Assembly (NCBI GenBank): GCA_002389995.1
Contig: DGRR01000232.1
Location: 1-18,450 of the forward strand
Length of the DNA stretch: 18,450 nt
From: Ruminococcus sp. UBA4383
GTDB taxonomy: Bacteria; Bacillota; Clostridia; Oscillospirales; Ruminococcaceae
Reading direction: 5' to 3'
Made by a program: the position numbers and the translations under genes. Shown in pieces: positions 8,901-15,610 of this stretch. The notes under the pieces are model-generated. The model ran no database searches. It was given only the letters and a program-made list of their open reading frames with translations, and was not told the DNA's origin. Position 1 is the first letter of the stretch, and every line of letters starts with the position of its first letter.

Positions 8901-11900
8901 GATGTAGATTGTTATATTTTCGGCTGGCTGATTTATTTCAAGGACGGAGAGAAAAACTATACCGATACACTCCCCACAGGAGCAATTTATCTCAACGGTT
9001 CGGAAGAGGGACTTTCAGAATATGCTCCCAAAATTGACAACGGCGGCTGGGAAACCACTCTTCAGGATTACTGGATTACTGTAACCCCCAGCGGCAATAC
9101 ACTTGCGATTAATCTGAAAGATTCACAGTTTAAAACTTTTAAGTATTATACTGCGATTCCTGCAAATCAGATTGACGCAGCACTTCAGGGCGGACTTCTT
9201 ATAAACTCAGTTAAGATTGACGGTTCTGACAAGAATGTCAATGCTACGCTTTCAGTAAACAAGGATTCGACAGATGATACACAGCACCTTGACAAAGGCA
9301 CTATCCCCACTATCAGCGGCGGTATTGCAAAATACTATATGGACATAAATCCGACAGGAAAAAAACTCTCAAATGACGGATATATCAATATCACTGATGA
9401 ACTCGGAATAGACGCTGACAGCAGTAATAAGGATATAAAGATTGTTCTTGATGACATAAAAGTTTATCCCTATGAAAACGGTGCAGTTGATAAGTTCAAT
9501 CCGATTCAGGATTTCAGTTATACTGTTGATTATGACTATGCTGAATCAACAAACCTGACATTTTCAGAACCACAGAACGGAAATCTTTGGAGCAATCAAT
9601 CCAAGTATTGGATTGTTGACGGTTGGGAAGTTGGAAAAAACGTCACAATTACAGTTCCCAAAAATCCCGATTTCCAGTCAAACGAAAAAAAGTTGTATTT
9701 GTTTGTATATAAAGACGGAAATATAAATCCGTTAGATTTAGGTAGTGGTTACAACGAAATTACAACGTTTAGTGCGCCTGACAGTAATGGAAATGTGACA
9801 GCACAGTTTACAGTTCCTGATGATTATACAAATGACAGCAAAATTGTAATAATCAGTCAGAGCGAATCATATCAGTCATCAGATAAGATTAATGATTATA
9901 ATGTTGCTGAAAACGGTGTTTCAGCTTCGGTTGACGGTAATCCACTTACAATTTCCAGCCCCAATAGTACCATTTATAACAATGTGACTTATAGATATTG
10001 GGAAATTACAGGTTGGCAAGAGGGGCAGAATCTTACGATTACAATGAATGAAAATCCTGAAATATTATCTAAAACATCAGATAATATGGGCGATGTTGTG
10101 CTTCTTGCTTATAGTACAGATGATTATAATTTAAGTAATCTTTACTGGCCCAATGGCATTGTAGAATGGGCGGGTAATTTTAACAAACAAAAAGTGTGGA
10201 ATTATCAAGTTCCTAATGGCTTAAAACATATTTTTGTATTAAGTCAATACGTAAGTGACAAGTCATATAACGCTCTCAGATATTCTACAAATGGTGGATT
10301 TACAGGCGTTTCAAGCAGTGATTCTATCCCCGTAATCCTCAATGTTTCAGTTCCCGACCAGCAGCACGTCCGTGTTGAATACAGTTATCGTGTTACAGGC
10401 TATACCCCTAAAAAAGATAATCAGGAAGGCGACAAGATATATTTCAGCAATAAAGCATCGTTTGAAACCGATAACGGAAGCGGCTGGGACGAAGAAAAGC
10501 ATAATCAGCTTAATGTTCAGGAATCCAATGCGACATCAGAGGCAACAAAATACCCGAAAATCTATAAAGTTGATGTAAATGACTACTCAATGAATATGCT
10601 TAATACTTCATTCAAGGTTGCCAAATGGGATACCAAAAAGAATCAATGGGTTTATGCATCGGCAATTTCAGACAATCAAATTATCGGTTCAACAAAAACA
10701 GTCCGTGAGTTTACATTCCCCGCAACTACTAACGGATATCTTGAAACCGTACAGGGTGACAAGCATTATGCACCGGATAATGTGGCAGTATTGAAATTGT
10801 CTGATACAGATGATGAAAGTACACCAAGTAATAATGAGACTATTCATGAATTTCTGCTTGAAAATGCAACTCTTTACAAGTTTGTTGAAATTCAGGCACC
10901 GGAAGGCTATAAACAGCCCGATGCAAGTGGTTCGCTTGAAGATAACAGTGAGTTTGTTTATTACTATGCATATAACGGATATAACGGTGATATTCCCGCT
11001 GATGCAAAATATGAAAACGGCAGAAGCAAAGTTCAGAATATAGTTGTAAACGGTACGCTCAATATACCAAACTCAAAGGAAATTTCAATTAAAGCACAGA
11101 AAATATTTACAGGAGCAAATATTCCTGAAAGTGCAGAAGTTACATTTGAACTTTACTATTCAACAGACAGAGGCGGAAAAAATCAGAAATTAGTTACTTC
11201 GGATATGCTGATTAACAATACAGCTTCATTTAAAAATTCAAAAACACTCGCTTTCAGCAGTTCTTCTCCTGAACCGACAGTTGAATGGGAAAGCTTGCCG
11301 AGCGGTATTGACGGCGTGGCTGTATACTATTTCGTCAGAGAAACAAAAGTAACATATAATAATGTGACTTACACACTTGACGAAAGTGACGGAAAGCTTA
11401 AATCAGGAAGTGAAGAATGTCCGTTCCAGCCTGTTTATACCAGAAACGGTACAAACAAGGACGGTACTGTTGTACAGGTAAACAATTCAGAGGGTATTCT
11501 CGTAAGAAAGAAATGGCTGAATGCTGACGGCAGAGCCGTAAATCCTCCAAAGGATTCGGAAACAAATAATCCTATGAGTATTAAATTCGAGGTATACGGC
11601 ATAAAAGGCAGTTACAGAGTAAAGCTGAACCTTACAGAAGAACAGTCTACTCTCAACAGCACAAATAATTATCAAATTCTTCTTCCGGATAAAGTAAAGC
11701 TCACAGGTGTAACAAGCCAGAGTGTAATAACTGCTCTGGAATATACGGAAAATAAAGAATATGATTTATCATATTTTGACAATTTTGAAATCGTTGAAGT
11801 GCTTACACCTGAGCAAGTACAGGAAATGTACGGCAAGTTCGGAAATCCGCAGACAACAAGAATGATTAGCAACGGTACGGGTATTCTTGAAATGATTAAC

Positions 11901-14900
11901 ACTGACCTGCGCTCAGATACAGTTGATGTCAGGGCGGAGAAAAAATGGGACGATAACAATGAATCACATACAGGTGACGTAAAATTTGAACTTGTACAGT
12001 CCACAAATTCAAACCTCACATCAGATGATTTGAATAAAATAGCAAAAAATGAAACAATCACCAAAAACTATGCAGTTGGAAATGATATCAGTTCTTCAAA
12101 CAGTGTAGTTCTTGCATTGAAGAATACACCAATAACTGTTGATTTCACCAAAAATGTTAAAAGTATCAGTTTCGATAACGATGGTTGTACAGGTGCAATT
12201 TCATCAGATAAGAAGCAGGTAACAATCAATCCCAATAATACAGGTAAAACCGTTATGACTGCGGTATTCGATGATGATACCGAACAGCAGAAAATTATTT
12301 CGGTTATTGATTCCTATGGGGCAACACTCAGCAGTGCAAATGACTGGAAAGCTGAATGGAATGACCTTCCTGCTGTTGATGATGAGGGCGGAACATATTA
12401 CTACTATGTAATAGAAAGAAATGTTCCTGCAAATTATGAGGCTGTTTACAGCAAAACTTCTACATCAGATGAACAGTCGGTTATCGTCACAAATGTATTG
12501 CCGATAGAACTGAAAGTAATTAAAAAATGGTATGATTCATCAGGAAATGAAATCAGTAATATAAGCGATAATCCCGCAATTCCCGATAAAATCAAGGTTG
12601 AAGTGTATCAGAAACTTCTCAAAGAAGAAGAAGTTGTTGGTGAAGATGTTCCGAAACCCAGTAATTTCAAGGTAATTGCTCTCGGTGACTCGATAACGCT
12701 CGGCAGTTTCAATAATATCGAACAGCAGTACAGATATCCTAACCGTTTGCAGGAAAAACTCCTCAACGGAGGATTTAACTCGGCAAGCGTTCAGAATCAT
12801 GGTGTAAACAGCGAAGAAATTGAAAATATGCGTGCAAGAGTTGCAGGTATCGACTTTACAGGCGTTAATGCACTTACACTTCTCGCAGGTACAAATGATG
12901 TAATGCATGGAAAGAGTGAGGGCGCAGTCGGACGTTATAAGCAGCTTGTCGAAGATATTTTCGCCAAAGCAAAAGCGGCAGGCATACAGGATTTCAAGAT
13001 TTATGCCGCAACAATCCCGTATATTACGAGACTTGAATGGTTCCCCGCAGGAACTACACAGCAACAGGCAAATACGCTTGTAGAAAATTTCAATAACGGT
13101 ATTACATCACTTATCGACGGAAATACTATCAACAAACCAGATGAAGATTATGAAATCGTTCTTGTTAATGTAAATTCAGCCGTAAAGGTTATTGATGAAA
13201 ACGGAAACGAACTCGGCGCAGATGAAATAATGCTGATTGACCAGTGTCACCCCAATATAAGAGGTTATGAGGAAATTGCAAAAGCATTCTATAATGCAAT
13301 TCGTTCCAAGTATACTCAAAGCGAAATACACACAAAAACTAATCCCACAAATGTAGATTTGCCGAGTGAAAGTTATGACATCAACAGCCTTGCAACAGGT
13401 ACACTCTATGGTACATATGATGTTGAAAAGTCAAAAGGCTATGAGCTGATTCTGAAAAATCTCCCTAAAACCAATGCTCTTGGCGAAGAATATGTTTATT
13501 ATATCCGTGAGACAGGAACACATACAGCAAACGGAGATTCTTACAGACTGACCGAAAATTCATACAGGTATATTTCAGGTGTGCAGTATGAAGACAACGG
13601 TATGACAGCAAGTGCAGAAGACAGCATGACAATCAAAAACACAATCAAAACTACTCAGCTTAATATAAGTAAGGACTGGAGCGACGGAAACGAAAATCAT
13701 ACAAATGATATGATTACAGTCAGAATCCACCGTGATACAGTGGCAGATTCGGCAAATGCAAGAAAGAATCCGCTTACACTTACTTTGAATAAGGAGGAAG
13801 TTACACTCTATAAGGGCAGTACAGTGAGTGCAATTATTACATCTACTGTCCCTGTAAAGCCTGTCACTAATGATAAGATTAATATATCACTTGATGCATC
13901 ACAACAGAAAATAACACTTACCCCGAAATCAGATGCAGATAAGGGAGACGTAACTGTTACCTTTGAATCAGAGGACGGACAGACTACTCAGCTTACAGTG
14001 CATATCATCGAAAAACCTGACTTAGATCTTATACTTGATAAATATGAACTGAAAGGCGGAGATGCTGCACCCGTTGTACAGCACGTTTATACCATTATAA
14101 ATGATGACGTTAAAGGAGATGCAACATATTCAAGCAATAATGAGAATGTTATCAGCATTGATTCCAGTGGCGTAATGACGGTAAATGGTATCGGTACTGC
14201 AACAATTACAGCTACTTATATCAGCAACGGAAAAACACTTACCGCTACAAAAGATATTACAGTTTCATATTCTAATGTCTTTAATGTTACTTCTCCGCTG
14301 AATATGACTGAAAATGATAATATTCCGCTTGCGAATAATCCTTTCGGCATTTCTCCGTTTATTGGTGATTTCACATATACTGTTACTCCGACAAATGATT
14401 CACCGTCTGACGGTCTGACTATTTCAGAACAGGGCGTTACAGCTTCAAAGGCAGGTACTTATACAGTAACCATAAAAAGACATGATGCTGATAATGAATC
14501 TGATTGGACAACAAAGACAGTTGATGTGAATGTGGCAACTGGAATTAAAACTGGAAGTGTTAAAGATAAAAAATCAGCTGATATATCATATTCATATTCT
14601 TATAACCCTTCAGCTAATATCATTACTTTTGTAGTATCAAAATCATCTATGTATAATGGAGAATTTAATCCAAAGATAGAAATTGATGAAAATTTAAAGA
14701 ATCTTATACCAGTAAAATATGAAGTAACTGAGCCAGAAAACGCAAGTAATGTAAGTATGTATTTCAAGGATTGGAATGAATGGAATCATGATGGGATTGA
14801 TTACGGTTGGGCTCCGGGAGCTAAAATGCTTGAAAACCTTAGCAATACTAAGACATTTGCCGAGATGACAGGCGATGATGGAATTGCATTTGGAAACGAT

Positions 14901-15506
14901 GGAACTTACACAATTGTAATTACTGTCAAATCCAATTCCTCGGGCGGCGGTGAGCCTGAAAATGTCAACCAGCAACAGCTTATGCAAACCGCAAAATTCA
15001 CCCGTTTCAATGCCTCCGGTCTCCGACTTGGTGCAGCAAAACTTCTTGCCGCAAAGCTTGGAGCATCTGAAAATTCAACACAATCAGCCATAACACCGCA
15101 GGAAGAACTGAGCTTTGCTGAACACGGCTACATCGACAAAACAGTAAAGGCTTCCGATAACTGGCAGATTGCAGTTTCCGAACTCCCGCAGTATTATATC
15201 AAATCTGACGGAACGGTTGCAAATTACTATTACTGGGCAGAGGAAATAAGCGATGCAGACGGCTATAAGGCAAGTTATTCTTTCAAGGATAATGATGACG
15301 AAACAGATTACAGCATAAACGCTTCACAGAGCGGTGATGCTTTAATTAAAATCAAAAATACGCTGAATCAGACCCCTGAATCAGCAGAACTCCCCGAATC
15401 GGGCGGCAGCGGCACAACGCTTTATTACACAATAAGCGGAATACTGCTTATGCTCAGTGCAGTGGGATATGTTACAATCAAACGCCGGAGGTGGTCAGAT
15501 GAATGA
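5940..15506 (+). CDS. Giant 3188-aa LPxTG-type pilus adhesin with nested Cna_B and SGNH hydrolase domains
   Basis: The start is TTG at 5940, nine bases after AAAGGAG; the next in-frame ATG (5970) has no such site. Residues 1-46 form a signal peptide with a basic N-region, a hydrophobic core and likely cleavage after PAEA. Domains, by approximate residues: N-terminal adhesin fold 47-360; three related adhesin modules 365-829, each recurring as a 'hhWxIxhxN' strand plus T/N-rich strands; Cna_B1 830-950; further adhesin module 950-1535, interrupted by two tandem modules; SpaA-like domain 1538-1700 with E-box FVEIQAPEGY (E1650); Cna_B2 1709-1852; Cna_B3 1853-1994; Cna_B4 1995-2187; Cna_B5 2188-2571, split by an SGNH hydrolase; Cna_B6 2571-3146, split by Ig-like repeats. 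The C-terminus has LPESG (3151-3155), a membrane helix and KRRR, a cell-wall sorting signal. Cna_B domains normally carry Lys-Asn isopeptide bonds, and candidate Lys (KKW), Glu (YYxxRE) and Asn (KNT) residues remain. The context (sortase C, pilin) makes it the probable ancillary or tip adhesin; the ligand is unknown. Confidence 0.9.
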   Translation: MNYLYNKINQMLSKRKINKRAVALVTALSLIMTFVVPYAEFIPAEAIKISTPIESVTMTTGDNATAWFEDVQGSPLGDSLTGKIKKIKIGNTELTESGTTIIDAENADPLHFSMSLSYGYDGGQFAESGILDSHCVYYQIPENTVEINQDYFGKGSFVIDDEWSNEVPSGYYSISQTGLIVIRFTDDYINYLSKSSNGFNGTIAFDAKIAREDSADGDRQFTLEGREVEVQFDDEELSMSKDGRSAKDSDGQYVQWNITINNPNGHIDLSEYTINDSITDTDTSNNSSSTVDWSSIYEVVVNPDGAASKSDTGFSLTGNAPQVTISYKQRAQSGHSYKNNATLKKGDEDKGSQEKTVTIENALEASKSGTPDYAYAGRGEGKKVVWTIDVRNKSGDSLDKTKITDTQFPNMVSDSLKVYVFDSNNQKTQLPSGFTLNGNELLFEDSNLPSHLEVVYETALTGDFNDSGEISTSNRAEVESTKSDNPPAPDKDNEAEVTYEHQYSMKKECSIFDTETDKLQWKIKVYANSSTLNGYKITDDAITNLIYDNNQRNGQYISFNAYTNGESVNITENVELVKAPNSNELTVKLKDGVENIPISVIEIFYMQDIANNLTNENLTKYQQGEEVTVSNTATGQMPGTNKGEEGTGERKGHKRVESSKIYQSTANEKAIGNADKKDRILDWKINLINDSGFKTGDKSVTDILKAEGGQHYITPAQAANIKLMGKTSETATETEITSGYTIVYYDAIGNEITDFANGTENAEKFVVQFTDDTTLANTHYISITYKTTADVSGVENGSTAQFNNELEYEGKPKTVNGLTFERENPNNVKNMSLYVEKTWDDRSNKFNTRPNTYTVQVWQAEEDENGQCPPDDSSAWKQIGDDYVIQSSNTGSQLLGSEFPQWVVHTVDGVESVSRYYYKIVETDIDTNYTISHISAPVMANQDSSTLRITNKADLDVMKNAVDKNGNEITDIDLSKVPKKKVKIGGTDVDCYIFGWLIYFKDGEKNYTDTLPTGAIYLNGSEEGLSEYAPKIDNGGWETTLQDYWITVTPSGNTLAINLKDSQFKTFKYYTAIPANQIDAALQGGLLINSVKIDGSDKNVNATLSVNKDSTDDTQHLDKGTIPTISGGIAKYYMDINPTGKKLSNDGYINITDELGIDADSSNKDIKIVLDDIKVYPYENGAVDKFNPIQDFSYTVDYDYAESTNLTFSEPQNGNLWSNQSKYWIVDGWEVGKNVTITVPKNPDFQSNEKKLYLFVYKDGNINPLDLGSGYNEITTFSAPDSNGNVTAQFTVPDDYTNDSKIVIISQSESYQSSDKINDYNVAENGVSASVDGNPLTISSPNSTIYNNVTYRYWEITGWQEGQNLTITMNENPEILSKTSDNMGDVVLLAYSTDDYNLSNLYWPNGIVEWAGNFNKQKVWNYQVPNGLKHIFVLSQYVSDKSYNALRYSTNGGFTGVSSSDSIPVILNVSVPDQQHVRVEYSYRVTGYTPKKDNQEGDKIYFSNKASFETDNGSGWDEEKHNQLNVQESNATSEATKYPKIYKVDVNDYSMNMLNTSFKVAKWDTKKNQWVYASAISDNQIIGSTKTVREFTFPATTNGYLETVQGDKHYAPDNVAVLKLSDTDDESTPSNNETIHEFLLENATLYKFVEIQAPEGYKQPDASGSLEDNSEFVYYYAYNGYNGDIPADAKYENGRSKVQNIVVNGTLNIPNSKEISIKAQKIFTGANIPESAEVTFELYYSTDRGGKNQKLVTSDMLINNTASFKNSKTLAFSSSSPEPTVEWESLPSGIDGVAVYYFVRETKVTYNNVTYTLDESDGKLKSGSEECPFQPVYTRNGTNKDGTVVQVNNSEGILVRKKWLNADGRAVNPPKDSETNNPMSIKFEVYGIKGSYRVKLNLTEEQSTLNSTNNYQILLPDKVKLTGVTSQSVITALEYTENKEYDLSYFDNFEIVEVLTPEQVQEMYGKFGNPQTTRMISNGTGILEMINTDLRSDTVDVRAEKKWDDNNESHTGDVKFELVQSTNSNLTSDDLNKIAKNETITKNYAVGNDISSSNSVVLALKNTPITVDFTKNVKSISFDNDGCTGAISSDKKQVTINPNNTGKTVMTAVFDDDTEQQKIISVIDSYGATLSSANDWKAEWNDLPAVDDEGGTYYYYVIERNVPANYEAVYSKTSTSDEQSVIVTNVLPIELKVIKKWYDSSGNEISNISDNPAIPDKIKVEVYQKLLKEEEVVGEDVPKPSNFKVIALGDSITLGSFNNIEQQYRYPNRLQEKLLNGGFNSASVQNHGVNSEEIENMRARVAGIDFTGVNALTLLAGTNDVMHGKSEGAVGRYKQLVEDIFAKAKAAGIQDFKIYAATIPYITRLEWFPAGTTQQQANTLVENFNNGITSLIDGNTINKPDEDYEIVLVNVNSAVKVIDENGNELGADEIMLIDQCHPNIRGYEEIAKAFYNAIRSKYTQSEIHTKTNPTNVDLPSESYDINSLATGTLYGTYDVEKSKGYELILKNLPKTNALGEEYVYYIRETGTHTANGDSYRLTENSYRYISGVQYEDNGMTASAEDSMTIKNTIKTTQLNISKDWSDGNENHTNDMITVRIHRDTVADSANARKNPLTLTLNKEEVTLYKGSTVSAIITSTVPVKPVTNDKINISLDASQQKITLTPKSDADKGDVTVTFESEDGQTTQLTVHIIEKPDLDLILDKYELKGGDAAPVVQHVYTIINDDVKGDATYSSNNENVISIDSSGVMTVNGIGTATITATYISNGKTLTATKDITVSYSNVFNVTSPLNMTENDNIPLANNPFGISPFIGDFTYTVTPTNDSPSDGLTISEQGVTASKAGTYTVTIKRHDADNESDWTTKTVDVNVATGIKTGSVKDKKSADISYSYSYNPSANIITFVVSKSSMYNGEFNPKIEIDENLKNLIPVKYEVTEPENASNVSMYFKDWNEWNHDGIDYGWAPGAKMLENLSNTKTFAEMTGDDGIAFGNDGTYTIVITVKSNSSGGGEPENVNQQQLMQTAKFTRFNASGLRLGAAKLLAAKLGASENSTQSAITPQEELSFAEHGYIDKTVKASDNWQIAVSELPQYYIKSDGTVANYYYWAEEISDADGYKASYSFKDNDDETDYSINASQSGDALIKIKNTLNQTPESAELPESGGSGTTLYYTISGILLMLSAVGYVTIKRRRWSDE
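9550..10265 (+). repeat. Two diverged tandem modules inserted in the adhesin
   Basis: Two copies of an unrecognised module of roughly 110-125 residues occur at about 9550-9870 and 9936-10265. Matching landmarks are YWIVDGWEVGKNVTIT versus YWEITGWQEGQNLTIT, then NP, a hydrophobic strand (LYLFVYKD / VVLLAYSTD), and later FTVPD / YQVPN followed by IVIISQSE / IFVLSQY. The flanking sequence reads like a single adhesin domain broken between a YTVDYDYAES strand and a PVILNVSVPD strand. This stretch is visibly richer in A/T-ending codons than its surroundings. Confidence 0.7.
12663..13319 (+). other. SGNH/GDSL hydrolase domain nested in Cna_B5 of the adhesin
   Basis: The in-frame segment (about residues 2242-2460) carries all SGNH blocks: block I VIALGDSITLGS with nucleophile S2251, block II Gly (QNHGVNS, G2288), block III AGTNDV (N2319) and block V DQCHPN with D2434 and H2437. 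SGNH enzymes are serine esterases or lipases; carbohydrate deacetylases of the CE3 type have a similar block I and GTND. The size of about 215 residues equals a full catalytic domain. It would be exported and displayed on the pilus, so a carbohydrate esterase acting on plant polysaccharide or mucin glycans is plausible, though the substrate is not deducible. Confidence 0.88.
13760..15105 (+). other. Ig-like (Big_2-type) module array nested in Cna_B6 of the adhesin
   Basis: Residues of about 2608-3056 separate the two halves of the last Cna_B domain. The segment has an Ig-like module (LTLTLNKEEVTLYKGSTVS...), a clear Big_2 module (DATYSSNNENVISIDSSGV, then TVNGIGTATITATY), a further Ig-like stretch ending GTYTVTIKR, and a less familiar, AT-rich module rich in Asn and Tyr (about 14540-14930). 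It ends with a Gly/Ser linker and a short Ala/Leu/Lys-rich helix. Big_2 modules are common in bacterial surface adhesins. Confidence 0.7.
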
Positions 15507-15550
15507 TTAAACTCACGGCATATGATAAAGCTCAGACGAATATAAACCTC

Positions 15551-15578
15551 GTTCGGGGTGCGGTGAAACACCCCGAAC
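15551..15578 (+). promoter_or_regulatory. Strong intercistronic hairpin before the pilin gene
   Basis: GTTCGGGGTG (15551-15560) pairs perfectly with CACCCCGAAC (15569-15578) around an 8-base loop. No T-tract follows, so it is unlikely to be an intrinsic terminator; it is better explained as an mRNA processing or 5'-stabilising element for the downstream pilin message. It lies 32 bases before the pilin start. Confidence 0.65.
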
Positions 15579-15610
15579 AACGACAAAATTATTTTAAAGG
15601 AGATTTAATT

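Noticed and set aside
12540..13064. 174-aa frame on the minus strand opposite the SGNH domain
   Set aside because: It lies wholly inside the adhesin, lacks a ribosome binding site and has a Cys-rich composition with no recognisable domain, typical of antisense shadow frames.
12663..13319. SGNH hydrolase as a separate gene or an insertion by a mobile element
   Set aside because: The segment is in frame on both sides with no stop, start, terminal inverted repeat or target duplication seen.
15503..15610. N-terminal extension of the pilin by 36 codons
   Set aside because: The extension has no protein-like features, is encoded across a strong hairpin, and would bury the signal peptide inside; ATG 15611 has its own ideal ribosome binding site.
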